Part shown: in pieces, positions 23,291 to 36,599 of the stretch | Layout of the letters: the number at the start of each line of letters is the position of its first letter | Position numbering within the stretch: position 1 is the first letter of the stretch | Assembly: GCA_941918925.1 (NCBI GenBank) | Contig: OW799233.1 | Location: 169,302,235 to 169,366,234 of the forward strand | Length of the DNA stretch: 64,000 bases | From: Phyto melanocephala | Taxonomy: Eukaryota > Arthropoda > Insecta > Diptera > Rhinophoridae | Direction of reading: 5' to 3' | Program-made: the position numbers and the translations under genes | Notes under the pieces: model-generated | The model's database searches: none | Told to the model about the DNA's origin: nothing | What the model saw: the letters and a program-made list of their open reading frames with translations, nothing else

Positions 23291-24195
23291 GGAATCCAAG
23301 ATATTTTTACCACTAAATACCCTTCAGATATTACCCGAATTAAAGAGAAAATTTTTTTTTCTAAATTGCCATTTAGGACAACTACATCCAAGTCTTTATA
23401 TATCAAAAAAATACCTTAAGGCTAAATGGAATACATGCCTCTCCAAAGCTGGAAAAATTATTTAAATTTTCCATTATTCGCTTTAAGCAGTTCGCTGCTC
23501 ATTATAAATCATTCTTGTTTCCCATTCAATATACAAATAGAAGACAAAATTGTGCATGAAACTCCATAAAAAGGGCTACAGGAGTCAAACTGAAAATGGC
23601 AAACTATTTGAAGATCCAAAAAACTAAAATATAAAAAAGGGAATGTCGCGTTATAATGGTGAGATCAACCCTTGCTCGGTTTTCAGAAGAGACCAAAAAT
23701 TGCGCTGCTCGAATTTCAATAAACAGGCTTCTACGCACTTCAAGAAATATCCAAGCAAAATAAAAGTGGAACGAAATATCAGCATTATATAAATAGAGCA
23801 AATGACAAATGATCAGTAATGACCCATACATCATAGCAAAAATCTGCACCGCTACATAATTATAAGGAGGCGTTCCCAGACAATGACCATTCAACCTGGA
23901 TAATCTTCTAATTGCTTCAGTCTTTTGATGAGGTAGAAATCTCAAGTAAAAAGATTTTCAATTCAATAAAAGATAAAATGAAATAATACTACGTTATCAC
24001 TTACTAACGCACAAGTTTTAATGATGACGAAAGCAGTAAAGAAAAAAAAACAAATCTACTAATTAAACTATTGATTATAAAGAAAAATAAGTGTGTAGTA
24101 GTAAGTATATTTTGTTTGCACTAGGAGATATTCCGTAAACAATATTTTTGTATAAAAAAAATAATTCATATATGTAAAAATATATTGAAGAAACG
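23291..24195. other. Unassigned region with one long minus-strand ORF
   Basis: A minus-strand stretch at 23604-23945 stays open for 113 codons. The middle is hydrophobic (QIFAMMYGSLLIICHLLYLY) after LNGHCLGTPPYNYV, with less AT-driven codon use than its surroundings. It has no ATG where it opens and no family match I recognise. It could be the relic of a membrane-protein exon or chance. Confidence 0.3.
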
Positions 24196-24966
24196 TTTTT
24201 TATACCCTTCACCTGTGGTGCACAAGGGTATATATAGCTTTGTCATTCCGTTTGTAATTTCTACAATTTTCATTTCCGACCCCATAAAGTATATATTTTC
24301 TGAAAGCTTATGAATAGAGGAGTCGATTAAGCCCTGACCGTCTGTCCGTCTGTCCGTCTGCCCGTCTGTCCGTGTGTTGGTTGAAATCAACTTTTAGAAG
24401 CAACTATATGTTCCTCAGATCTGTATATGGTATCAATCTCTTGGAAATATCCAGGAATGAATCGCTATTGAAATTCAGCACAATCGCCCCATAACTTTCT
24501 GAGATATGAGCAAAAAACCACGACCACCTCGTTTTTTTTCACAATTACAACAACAACATACATACATACATACATGTAAAAAACATACCAAACAAAAAAA
24601 ATTACAAAAAAAAAAAATATTAAAAATAAGAAAAAAATAATAAAAAAAACTACAAAAAAAAAATTTTAAAAAAATTTTAAAAAAAATTTTAAAAAATTTT
24701 TTAAAAATTTTTCTAAAAAAATTTTTTAAAAAAATTTAAAAAAAAATATAAAAAAAATAATAAAATATAAATAATATATTAAATAAAATAAAATAAAATT
24801 TTTTTGGCTCAGCTGGGATTCGATGCCACATTTATTCTAACGTGTACGTATGCACGTATTTTATATGGGATGAATGGTGATACAAACAATTATTATTGCA
24901 TGACTACACGTTGTGAAGGGTATATAAGATTCGGCACGGCCGAATATAGCACTGTTACTTGTTTTT
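24196..24966 (+). mobile_element. DINE/Helentron-like A-type element (A3), core inverted
   Basis: Head TATACCCTTCACCTGTGGTG, CCGACCCCATAAAGTATATA, GTCCGTCTG repeats, AT-only core, and 3' end GTTGTGAAGGGTATATAAG, hairpin ATTCGGC-ACG-GCCGAAT, AGCACTGTTACTTGTT. Unlike A1, A2, A4 and A5, the block CAGCTGGGATTCGATGCCAC lies after the AT core and on the opposite strand. The central segment is therefore inverted relative to the ends. Confidence 0.75.
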
Positions 24967-25033
24967 TCTTCACCTATGTTTTGTATGTGAAAACTACAAA
25001 AAGTGTCCTTGGAATCATAGCGCGACGATCGTA

Positions 25034-25237
25034 GGCAACACAGAGTGTATTAAGGTTTTTGAAACCGTTTCAAAAGAAAAATATTCTTCAATTTATAATC
25101 CAGAATTAAAATTCATATCATCGAAAAAAAATCTCCCTGGACCTATTGTATATTCCACAAATCTAAATAAAAGCCATCAAGGTACTCTCAATATTGATAA
25201 GCAAAACAATAACAAAAAACGACTTTACAACACTTAA
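25034..25237 (+). CDS. Candidate exon with stop, unassigned
   Basis: The stretch before TAA at 25235 is open from about 24959 and reads ECIKVFETVSKEKYSSIYN, then KNLPGPIVYSTNLNKSH, ending KKRLYNT. Codons are mixed (GTA, GGC, ACC, CCT, CTC) and do not look AT-driven. AG dinucleotides at 25003, 25020 and 25033 could be acceptors. The last (ATCGTAG|GCAAC) would restore frame with the phase 1 donor at 3967, but its pyrimidine tract is poor. It begins right after the A3 transposon. There is no AATAAA close downstream. It could be a host exon, a relic of another element, or chance; the boundary at 25034 is a guess. Confidence 0.25.
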   Translation, partial: GNTECIKVFETVSKEKYSSIYNPELKFISSKKNLPGPIVYSTNLNKSHQGTLNIDKQNNNKKRLYNT

Positions 25238-26669
25238 ATATATTTTTAAATATAGAAGTATACACATACATCAATATGCAAATACATAGCCACATACATT
25301 CTCAGAATTCTTGAATTCATGATGATGCATGTGCGAAAATTGTTCATGTCTTTATTTTGCGGCCAAGTCAGCATTAGTGCCATCTTATGCAAAATTTTGT
25401 GCATGTGTGGTTTTATCAGTATTTCTTTTTCACTTTGTTCTTGATTCCCTTTATGTCTTGGCAACTTACGATACGATAAGTAGCCGTAGTCTATACTCAG
25501 TATAAGTTTTGTAATATATTTAAATCATTCATATTTATATATACATAATGTTAAAAAATTATATATATTGGTTATGAACAAGGATGTGAAATAATATCAA
25601 TTGTTGCTGGAATATTTTCTATATTTACACTCACACATATTTCTTGGAATGCATTTCGTCAGCTGAAATGCAAACAGTTATTTACAATATTTACGATAAT
25701 TTTTAAGAGATGTTTTTTTTATATTAAGCCATATGATAAAAATTTAAAGTACCTAATGACAGTATTTTTAATTCTTAACTCTATATCCCACCAACGAATT
25801 TCATTAACAAAAAGCTATTTTTAAATGGCTTTTTTTGTCCTTACCACCTTACCAGAGTGCTTCTGGATGGCCCGATTTTATATTCGATATCTCATTTGGT
25901 AGAACTCTTTTTTGAAATAAACAGGGGCTAATTTTGTCCCAGAAACAGTACCCTTTCCTTGGGTAATTCTCAAAAAGATAACAGCCCCTAAGGGAGAAAT
26001 AACTAGAAAAAATAACTACATAAATATATTTGTCTAATTTTTTCTTATGCTGAAATACTAATAAGCGAACCATAGAATGGATGCAATACGGTAAGGGTAA
26101 AAAGTCTGAACTACATAAAAAATTGGAATACTTACACATTTCTGTGTACGATATGCATTTGGATCAATAGAAAACTTACATTTTTTAGCTTAAAATTTCT
26201 CTAACCAAAAGTCTTGTGTGCTCTAGCATAAATAAAAATATTTTCTTCGCCAGCCTGTGTAAAATACCACCAAGTGTGAGCGTCTGACAATTAATTTATT
26301 TAAGATTTATGGAATAAAATTGTAGGAGTCTACAAAAGATTTATAGACTTCAAATTAACTTAAATTGTTCTGCAATTTACTTGCAAAAAATATATATTAC
26401 TTACTTATTACTGAGTTATTTTATATTTCATAATTATTAAAAAAAATTAAACCAATAAATATTATATATTATTACCAATATTGCATTAAATTATTTTTAT
26501 ATACAAAATTGCAGATATCACATCAATTTTTTAAATATTGCTTAAATTAATTGTTTAGTTTTAATATTATCACTAGTGGGAAAAAATGTATAAAAGTTTG
26601 TCAATATATCATCTAGAATGCTGTTTATAAAAATCCCAACATATGTCTTAGTGACTGTAAAAGTTGATT
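25238..26669. other. AT-rich DNA, no gene seen
   Basis: Two open minus-strand stretches (25246-25464 and 25849-26139) have no recognisable family and are not called. No repeats identified. Confidence 0.4.
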
Positions 26670-26905
26670 TACTTTTCAGTTAAATTTCAAAAATTTTCCA
26701 GAAATGAAATCTGGGGTTTTAAAAATCCAAGAGTCAAGAGCACTATAGGTCATACAATATGATGTGGTATTATATCTGAAAATATCATTTGACCTTATTT
26801 CTGCAAAAACGAAGATGCAAGAACTGTAATCGGAAATGGAAAGCGATTTCGTTTTATGATTAAAATTTTTTTAAGTTCTGCTCTTAGAAATAGACCTGAA
26901 ATGTA
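26670..26905 (+). pseudogene. Mariner transposase relic (rosa-like)
   Basis: The plus strand reads, with stops and one shift, EIWGFKNPR, CGIISENII, PYFCKNEDARTVIGNGKRF, then MIKIFLSSALRNRPEM. It aligns residue by residue with the transposase at 58 kb (RFWDSQNP, CGITSENVIGPYFFENEDGS, NGERYRFMIKNFVRPALENRPGM). Only the segment between the first and second catalytic aspartates is left. The family cuts and pastes at TA sites. At least two internal stops make it dead. No terminal repeats found nearby. Confidence 0.7.
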
Positions 26906-27134
26906 ATTAAAACAAGAGAGCTTTAGGCAATGAAAAGTGTCCTAAATTAAGGTTTTTTTTTGAAGATAAAAAAGGCGGTCATTTAAATTATTTATATTTT
27001 TTTTATTATTTTCTATACTAAGCATAAATAAATTTTTGATTTTTGTATATTTTATAATCTGGCCGAAACTCATGTACATAGGTATAATGCCACATTGTAG
27101 CTTAACCTAGATTTCATGTTATAGGCCATTTTTT

Positions 27135-27495
27135 TTCAAATTATTTCCGACGCCATCCTTGATTTTCAATTTCTACCTAGTTAACTGTATTCTACTGGTC
27201 AAGCCGTTTAATTATCAAATTGATGGGGTTAAAAAAATTTATCCACCATATTTATAGACGCCATCTTGGATTTTAAATTTTTTTATAATTTAATGTATTT
27301 TACTAGTCAAGCCCTTTCATTTGATACCAATATTAAGGGGGTTCAAGAAGTTACATTTTAAAATACTAAATTTGACCCATATATAATTTTACTGTCCACC
27401 ATTTTGTGGTGGCCAGCATGAATTTTAATTTTTTTATAGTGCTTATATTGTGCTAGTTAAGTCCTTTCAGCTGATACCAATATTGACTCTCTCGG
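27135..27495. repeat. Degenerate tandem repeat, about 120-150 bp unit
   Basis: Three diverged units, each with GACGCCATCTTGGATTTTxA, a TTTTTTATA stretch, TTTTACTAGTCAAGCCCTTTC and a GATACCAATATTxA box. The block lies between two mariner relics. It may be the core of a non-autonomous element whose ends I could not find. A short A-type-like piece (TTCTAAAAGTTGATTTCAAC) lies at about 27668-27690. Confidence 0.55.
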
Positions 27496-27924
27496 GTGAC
27501 TAAAATTGATTTTAGTTTGTAAATTTTTGGAATATATATTTAAAAAAAAATGTTGCCTATAACTTTTCTTTTATCTACAAATAGTAACAATTATTCTATG
27601 GCTGAAAATTTTTAATTCTGGTGGTAAAAATATGGGAAAAAAACACAGGCAGTCGTGTGGTGGTTGCTTCTAAAAGTTGATTTCAACTATAGCTACAAAT
27701 TTGGAAAAATTTTATGGTACAGTATCACAAAAAGTCAGCATAGATAACCAGCAATACTAAAAACTAAGTATTTTAAGAAGACTAAGAATGAAATAAATAT
27801 TTTCTGTGTCATTGAACACTTCATTAGCAATCGTGTTATCTTCCTATTTCTCAGATATAAAGGGTCCGCCATCTAAAATTTTTTTTCAACTAGTGCTTAT
27901 TTCGTGAATGGTAACACTTATCCT

Positions 27925-28310
27925 TCCGCTAAACGAATATGGTTTTGTATGCGGTTGAACAACGGTAGGAAATATTGCGACATTACTTTGGCCGATTTTG
28001 CCAAAAAAAAATTATCTTTTCAGATGAAGCTCATTTTGATCTTGGCGGGTATGTAAACAAGCAAAATTGTCGCATTTTAAGCACAGAAAATCCGCACGCA
28101 TACATTCAAAAGCTGATACACCCAAAACGAGTCACTGTTTAGTGCGGATTTTGATCCAGAGGAGTGGCCGTAGTCAATGGCGATCGTTATCGAATCATGT
28201 TGAACAAATTTTTGTTCACAAAAATTAAAGAGGAGGATATTGGCATCATTTGGTTTCAAGAGGACGGTGCTACGTGCCACACAGCCGAAGCTACACTTTT
28301 TTTATAGCAT
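27925..28310 (+). pseudogene. Mariner transposase relic (second lineage)
   Basis: The plus strand reads IFSDEAHFDLGGYVNKQNCR, then TENPHAYIQK, HPKRVTV, a stop, then VNGDRYRIMLNKFLFTKI and WFQEDGATCHTAEATL. This is the mariner core from the first catalytic D (SDEAHF) to the second (QEDGATCHT). About 15 residues between CGF and VNGDR appear deleted. A run of nine A before the first motif shifts the frame. The sequence differs from the 58-kb element (DLGGYVNKQ against HLNGFVNKQ), so it is a separate mariner lineage. No TIRs seen. Confidence 0.75.
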
Positions 28311-30130
28311 TTTAAAAAAAAATTTATTTGGCGGACCCATTATATAGAAAAAAAATCGCTAAATTGATTTTTTTAAATATATTGTTTATTCTTTCAAAAG
28401 TCCTGAAACTACTTTTTTACTACATAATACCACTTAGCAAACATAGTTCATTATTAAATTTCAATTATATATTTATTTTTTATTATTTTGTTGTCTTTAA
28501 CACATCTTTAAATATTTGTTTCTTTGCTATTCGACATGCATAACACCTAATTTGCATATGCATGCTGTCCAACATTTTATGATGATATTTTTATATCTAT
28601 TTTAAGGACATATATAAAATGCATAAAAATATAGAAAATAAGAGACTATATAGTGGAATCTTTTAAACGTTATGGTTTTATACTCTCGTGCTACGAAAGC
28701 AAATGCTCGCATTTCGAATATTCGAAAAAGAAAAAAGAGTGAAAGAAACTAAAGATAATAGTTTTTTAAGTTTTTGTGGATAAATCATGGAATAAATGTT
28801 TATAGTTTTACAAGACATTATGATAACCCAACAATTTTAATTTTTGTGGAAATATTATGCATTGTTTGTTTTCGAATAATAAATATTAAAAAGAAACCTA
28901 TTCGCACAAAACACTTGTCATGTAAAAAAATTTAATTTAAATAAAAAACGGTTTCCACAGTTTGCCTATTATGGGGAGAGACGAATCATACTCACAAATC
29001 TTGTCGTCGTTTTAAATCATAACATTTCAACATACACAGTAGCTTACAATAGAAAAGTATCGAAGGTACATTCTGGACTCATGTTACATAGATCCCTAGA
29101 TCTCGTGCATAAATAGGTTAGGATGACTGAAGCCGGGATATACCAAGGATCATAGAGAGGCGCACATTAAATCTAAGTACTGTGGGAAACTTAAATCTAA
29201 CGAAGACGCTTGTGATAGGGATTATCGATAATTACAAGCCGGTAATACGAAATAGTTTTTTAGGCCAGAAAAAGCATCTGTAGAGACACGGGAGTCAGTA
29301 AAGGATAGGATGCCGATTAGTTTCCATGAAATTACTGAGGAGCGTAAAGGTCAAAAAGCAACTCATAATTATATATATCAAAGGTATGGGTTGGCTTTTG
29401 AAGTACAAAGTAGGTTCTAGATGATATGTGTTGCAAAAAACTAGTTAAGATCTTGAGGTGTATAGTTCATGAACGATCAGTTCAATTAAATGACCCAGTT
29501 CAATCTTTTAGTTCAATTAGGCTGTTAGTTAAATTTTTGAACCATACAACAAAATAAACTACAAATGTGTATGTTAAAATGAATTGAACTATTGTTACGT
29601 GCCTTTTTGTGTTTTTTTTTCCTTTTCTGACAGGATGCTGCCATAAAATTTATCTATCGATCCTTAATTAAAAATTTTTATATCCTTATTTTATTTTCAA
29701 ATTTGATCTTTAATTTTGTTTTGTTCTTCAGTTTTTTCGTAGCATATACAAAGATTTATTCTACTTGTCTTTTTCTACAATTTGTGCTTAAACGTAAAGT
29801 AGGTATTTTAAAACAGGACACAAAGTTTAAAACAGAAACAAAAACGGTTAAAATAAATGAACGACCTGGTTCATTTTTGAACTGTGCACCAGCCACTAAA
29901 GTGAATTATTTGGCACAAGTTCATTAAGAACTCATTCAACTTTATCCTGGGAAATAAGCTACTTCTCCCTTCTTTTGTGAGATAAATAAGTGCAGGCTGA
30001 AAAGTAAGTCTCCTTTTAAAACACTCAACTTTTTCTCGCTACCTGCCATCTAGTTACTATTCTCCATACACACCGTATTCTGCATAGTCGGATTACTAGC
30101 GAGAATTTTACAATGCGGTCGTTTCGACTA
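28311..30130. other. No gene seen
   Basis: A less AT-rich patch at about 29080-29420 has no frame that stays open and no match I recognise. GTTCAATT recurs several times at 29470-29520. Confidence 0.4.
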
Positions 30131-30132
30131 TA

Positions 30133-30518
30133 TATGACGCGATATGACAAAAGAGACCTTATCTTGCCAAAATCGAGTTTTTGATACCAATGAATAAAGG
30201 ACAAAATTCTAAACAAAATGACACCAAAGTCAAGATGAAGTTACAGCATTTTGAAGTTTTTATTTCAAAAAAGGTAGTTTCGAGATAATTGAGGTAAAAG
30301 CTTTTTATTTTTATGTAGAAACACGCTAAAGACAAGGACAAAGTTTTAAAGTGTCAAACGAAGCTCATTAAACAAAAGAAAATGAACAATAACGTGATGT
30401 AGATACACGACGAGATATGTAGATAGCGTTAGGTGTCAAAAACATAAAATCTAGACTTTAATTTACGACTTGGCCTTACTCTGGTAAGATAAGGTCCCTT
30501 TCGTGATGTCGCGTCACA
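30133..30518 (-). mobile_element. 385-bp TA MITE, copy 2 (reverse)
   Basis: Ends TATGACGCGATATGACAAAA and, reverse-complemented, TGTGACGCGACATCACGAAA, with TA on both outer sides (30131-30132 and 30519-30520). The interior matches the reverse complement of 53520-53901 (for example GATACACGACGAGATATGTAG and GTTTCGAGATAATTGAGGT). No coding. Confidence 0.8.
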
Positions 30519-30520
30519 TA

Positions 30521-32089
30521 TATTTTTGGACCATCTTTATAATGCTCCCAGCACTCAGGTCGGTAAGTAATCTTCTTATGCATTATTAATGTCGCAAGAC
30601 ATGTTGCTTTAAAGGGAATTCAAAATTTATGTTGCCGTACTGCCAAGTGTAAAATTCATGTTCTCCAAATTAGCTATAACTCTTGAGTAACAAAATTCTC
30701 TGTGTCTATTTGGTCCATTAAGTAATTGTAGGATTTTTACACATTTTAAACTCTAGAAAGTTGTATACTAAATGTTATAATATACTTGTGTTCAGAGAGG
30801 AGAAACAGCTAGAGCACATATTACAAAAATTTGTCTCTCTTAGAAAATGTTTAATCTTTAAACGCAGTTTGTTAAAAAAATTAACTTTTTAACAATCTTA
30901 AAAAAACCTTCACTAGCTTTATTGTAATAAGTTTTAACATAAATAAAGGGTGCTGTAATGAGTGACTTTCTTGCCACCATATATGGGAATTACCCAATCG
31001 AGTAAAAATTATTATTTAGCTATTCTTCATTTTAAAAGTTTGAATTTGTTCTGTTTTTGTGTGCGATTAAATACTTTTGGGATTTAAAAAATCTTAACAA
31101 TAATATTATTTTTCTGCATTTTTTAATAATTTCTTAATACCGCCTTGGTTCTAATGATGCTGGTGTATTTTATGTATATTAAGTTTTAAGCTGACAAATT
31201 TTCTGTACAGTTTAGTGGCTAGTTGTATCAATCCTCTGTTATAATATAATTATTTGAGCTCTCTGAATATGGTTATCCATCAAAATAAAAAAATAGATAA
31301 AAATTTTATTAAAACATAACAGTTGAACAAAAGGTTTTAGAGAAATGCATTAGCAAAATTAAAAAAATTGCCAACTCCTACATTTTTCTTTAAGTCACAC
31401 TTCAGCTGCTGCACCCTGTAGAAATCAAAACGAGATATTCTATTGTTTATCTCGTAATTATTAATTTCTTTCGAAACTATTTCACTTGCTAATTCTGAAC
31501 TAAACTTTTGCAAACAAAAATACAAATTTATTAATACACTCACCCATAAATACATTTTTGCTGGTGTTAATTTCTATAATAAAAGTTTTCGAATACTTTT
31601 GTACTTTAGCCATGAACAAAAGAAGTCCTTGAACAAAATTTAAGTTTAATAAACTTAGTGGAAATTAATGAGAAAAAAAATTAAATAGAAAGCAAAAGTA
31701 TTTCATATTGCCATTACAATTAGTACATACAATACAGTATACAAGTATACACATAATATGTACATGTATACACGATATACCGTATAAATATTTTATATTT
31801 TGTATTTTTTTTTTTTCAAAACTTATCGTCAGATAAAAACTATCGTTTTAAATTAATATTGCGAAAGCCGTTTAAGTAAAAACCATCTGTCAAATTTTAT
31901 ATACAAACAGTGTGGGTACTAGTTCAAAGATATCTGTGAGTGTACAAATTGTTATCAGGATAATGAGAGTCATAATTAGTCAAAAGTCAAAGTCAAAGTT
32001 TATGCCAAGACAAATTTAAAGACAGTCTTATCCTGAATACAGGTAGGGAAATGTAGTGTCAAAACTTATTGAACAAGGCTTGAATTTCT
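30521..32089. other. AT-rich DNA, no gene seen
   Basis: No coding or paired repeats found. Confidence 0.5.
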
Positions 32090-32345
32090 TGAAATTCATT
32101 TATGCAGTGATGGAAAATAATTTTTCGTTTCGTTGTTAAACAATTAACTTCAATATACTTTTCTGTTATACACTAAATTTTTTTTATACTTATTGTTTTT
32201 ATATCCTTTATCAGAGTATCACAAATATATATAATTTATTTAATTAATTAATTAGTTTATTAAAATTAACTAACCACAACAGTTCCTTTATCATTGATAT
32301 TTAAGATTGCCTGGACAGAAAACCCCTAAAAAAAGATGTTTTATT
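32090..32345 (+). repeat. Diverged dispersed repeat, copy 1
   Basis: Shares with 36600-36870 the order GCAGTGATGGAAAATAAxxTTTT, TTAAACAxTTAACTT, CAACxxTTCC, then TTGxCxxGACAGAAAA and AAGxTGTTTT. Strongly diverged; no ends or coding visible. Confidence 0.4.
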
Positions 32346-35300
32346 TCAGCATTTTTTGATTTAAGTATTTTAAATAAAATTCAATCGTTGTGATAATTTT
32401 CATACTAATAACAAATTATTATAAAACTTGCTAAAATTCTTTAATAATTAAATAGCCAAAATAATTGACTGAATGTAAAAGATAATTTTAATTTTTTTTT
32501 AAACCAAAGCTTGTGTAGAATTTTATTTAAGAATTCTGAACTATTGAACTTGATTCATATTGAACAAATAAATTAATAGGCTTTACATTATATTTTCATT
32601 CTGTTAAAAATTTTCGAAAATCTAGTTCATGGAACATATCGACCACTAACAGCGAAAATAACGTAGCTGACATATTTTTCGAAATTTAAATATTGATAAA
32701 AATGTATTTGACATAATTTTTTAAGTATAGTTATTGATATAAAATTATTTTCCTGCCCCTAGCACATCGTCAGTAAAACTATAATAGTAGAAAAACATAA
32801 TAGTTACAGAAATACAAACCCATTCAGATTTAACGCAAAGGACATTCAACACAAAAATAACGTAGCTGACATTAAAAGTGAAACATTCGCTGAAGAATTA
32901 GCAAAATAAACAAACGAATTTCTTTTAAAGAGGAATTTGTATCAACATGTCTAACTGTTGTTAAATAGGTGTTTTAATTAAGAAATGGAACGTTTAACAA
33001 CTTTTCACTTTCTATCCTTTAGTTTAAGATAAAATTTTACTAATACACACCCTTGTCTTTTGTTTTCTTACATATATGTATGTATGCTCAAGTCAGTTTT
33101 ATAAAAAATTAACCGCGATAAAAAGAACTCATGGTCACGACATACTTATGGTTACAAAAAAAAAATTAACGAAATCGTTTCAAATTTGTGCTACTAAAAC
33201 TAACTAATACTAACTAACTAACTAACTAAACTAACTAATACAAACTAACTGCCAACAAAACACTTCTTATACTTGTATTCAATGATCTTCTAATTGTACT
33301 GAAGGAATTCAGAATAAAAATCAAAATATAAAAACACTTTCTTTGATATGTTAATTGGACTTTGGGTCTTATTAAGACATGTGTGAAATTTGTTAGCAGT
33401 TCAGACTTCATTCCCTTACCGTATTTCATCTACGGAAATATTTTAAATTGTTTGTAAATACATCAAAATCTGTCTTCGGCACAGGTTTTTTTCGGCAATA
33501 AATAAATCACTATTAAATTATTTCTCCCATACTCACTGCTAACTTTTTCAACTGTGCATGAGGGAAAGTCAAGATAAAGCTTGAGCATTGAAATAAGCGC
33601 TTTTTAGTTGTAAAAAGTGAGCCATTGCATATTAAAATCGTGCCCTCTAGAAACGCTTTTGGGAGCCGATAAGCACTAAGTATTCGATTAAGGAGGAGCT
33701 TTTAAGCATAGTAGCTTTTTTTGGTACATTCGCAGTAAAACTAAAAATTCTACTTTAAATCTTTATTTTTTTTCTAAATAACTATTTTATCTAAATTTAT
33801 GCAAAATAATGAATGGGGCTATGTAGACAATACAGTTAACGCAACCTACAAAAAATCCTACAAGAAGATTCAAAGTAAAACTTATTTATAAGTTGCATAA
33901 GATAATTGGCAGGCTACATTTAAATTTTCAAAAAAAAAAAAAAAACAACCTGAACAAATGTTAAAAAGCCTTCTCCTGTAAAATTCGGTTTTTGCGGGAA
34001 ACGTTATTTTAGCGATTAAGGCTCAATATTTTTATAAATTTTATAATTTTAAAAAAAGTTTAAAATTTTTTTAATAAACAAAAAAACAATTTGCGCAAAT
34101 ATACTTCGAGCAACAGGATATCATATTTGCAAATGCTTCTTTTTTATTTCTTCTATGTTATTTCTTATAATATTTCTGTGCAATATTTTTTTTATGTATA
34201 TTTTATATATTTTTACATATAGTGGCAAAATAAATTTAAATCGGGCAGCGTTATAAAGCTGGTTAATCACAATAACAATACAAAATCTTTTTTTTTTTTC
34301 GAAAACAATTAACATTTACCATTTTACATAATAAAGTAATTCGAAATTTTTACATCAAACTTAAAAATTGCAGCAATAATTGTTTTTCTACTCCTTCCTA
34401 ATTTTCAAGTTACCATCATAACAACAAAAAACTTATTTCAAACTACCAAGGCAATATATTTTTATTAACATCCATCAACTTATTGCTATCTGTTGCAATC
34501 AACTGCAATTACTTGTTTTCATTACAAAATGGCTGATCAAATAATTACAACTCCCTACAAGGGAATGATTACAACAAAACAAAAACTAACATAAACTTTA
34601 TTAAAGTTTTTTTCTGCAAAATTTCTCCTTTACTCATACAACTTTTTCCCCATAATCTAGACAATTTAAACCCACTACGCTGATGATAAACTGTACTTCC
34701 TATGAAAGCAAACAGTCGGACGGCCACTATAATCACTCCAACTTTAACAACATTCAAAACAACACATCTAGAGCATTTTAACAACATCAGCAGCATCTCA
34801 TTTAGCCGTGGAGAAGGAAATGGTGGAAGCAAGATAGGAAAGAAAAGTTTACCATAAAACTTTAATTGTTAATGTTGATGAAATTAAACTGCGTTTTCGT
34901 TCTTAATTTAAATGTTTTTTTTTAATTTTTTTCGCATAAATGTGGATGACTGACAAAAAAAAAAAAGAAAACAGAAACTCATTTTAAAGTTTTTAAACCA
35001 CAGAAAAACATGACTTCCTTTTTTTTATTATTGTTAAGACGATGTAGAAAGAGAAGAAGACGAAGAAGAAGGGAGTAATAGGATGAAATTGGTCTTTGTT
35101 TAATTTTTTACTTTATTTTGATTTTAAATCGCATTAACGAACTTCAATTTCTGTTTTTGATTACTTTTGTATGTGTCTGTGTATGTGTTAATATTAAACG
35201 CTGTCAGACTTGTGCCGTTAACAGTTATTTAGTAAATGATGAGGTTTTATTTATTTTATTTCTTTTTTGTCTTTTTGTTTAAACTATTTGGGGAACAGTG

Positions 35301-36599
35301 GCGCCTACCTTTAAAGGAAAAATAAAGTTTTTATTTATTTTATTCACAGATGCAGCTAATATGCAATTGAATAATTAGGAGTGACCGGGTTTATTATTGT
35401 TTATTTGTAGTTGAGCAAATAAAAAATAATAAGTCATTTTAGCGTATGTCATGGAAATAATTGGCATAAGCCGTCATATCTTTTAATTAAATTAATTTAC
35501 AATATAGTGAAGACTAACTACGTCTGGTTTATTTTTAATTTTGTGTAATTTATTATTTAGTAAATTATTTTGTTTTCGGACATTCCATTATACATATTAA
35601 ATATTAAGTATTTAGCATATTAGAATTTTTCTCCACACAGAGACTTAACTTTTGAAAGAGGTTTAGTTGAACCACAATGATCAAACAAACATCGAAATCT
35701 GCTCAACCCACAACTGGGACACTATCTATAAAGTCCACTCTATAAATGGTGTTTGTTTAACGAAGGATGAACTTTCTCTTCACACTTACATATATTTTAA
35801 ATTTTACTTAACGCCCAGTATCTTAAAAAGCAAGTTGATAAAATTTTGATAACTGAATTTTAGAAATATTTCCGTACGGAATCCCAAATGTTTTACAAAA
35901 TTTATTTATTAAATGAACTTACCAGATAAACAAATTTTGATATTTCTCACCACTGTTGTATCCTGAATAATGCAGAAGATTTTCTCTTATGTTGTTTTAT
36001 CATGAATATTGCACAAGTTTTTTTTTTCAAAACCACTAATAAAATTCCAAAAAGAACACTTCAATACTATTTATGTAAGTTATAAATCAAATACCGTATT
36101 TTTTTGTTTTTATTTTTTTCAACTTAAATATTCAAAAAAATTTTCATATAAATGAAAATTTTTCCAAATAATAAAATTACTCAAAAAAACCAAACTACTA
36201 TGATTTATAAAAACAAAAAAACAAAATTAAAGTAAAATCAAGGCATATCCATAAGGTATATGCATCGCAGCAACAAACACAACAATTAAAGACACATGTA
36301 TTTTGTTTTTGTATATAAGCCGGCATATGTCACACAATTTTTTTATTTTCTTCTTTAATTTGAATAATTTTTGAAAAACTTCAAAGCGAAAACTTTTTAT
36401 TTACTGTTTTGTATGTTGTAAATAGTTTTGAACCACCGGAAACTGCGAATTATTTATTGTATTATAAAATTTTAAAAATTTAGTTTGAGAAATGCAGGCA
36501 GACTTTTAAACGCTCAAGGCGAATTCATACAAGTGAAATTATTAGCACATGATGATGGGAAAACACAATGTCTAAATTTGTTGAATTTTCCTTGTTTCC
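32346..36599. other. AT-rich DNA, no gene seen
   Basis: Over 4 kb without a recognisable gene. Contains an (ACTA)n stretch at about 33204-33249 and a poly-A run near 33931-33946. A 22-codon ORF at 34528 (MADQIITTPYKGM...) with AAAATGG context is too short to call. A GAAGAAGAC-rich patch lies at about 35048-35072. Confidence 0.45.
33204..33249. repeat. (ACTA)n imperfect microsatellite
   Basis: About ten units of ACTA/AACT, interrupted by TACT and CAAACT. Confidence 0.8.
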
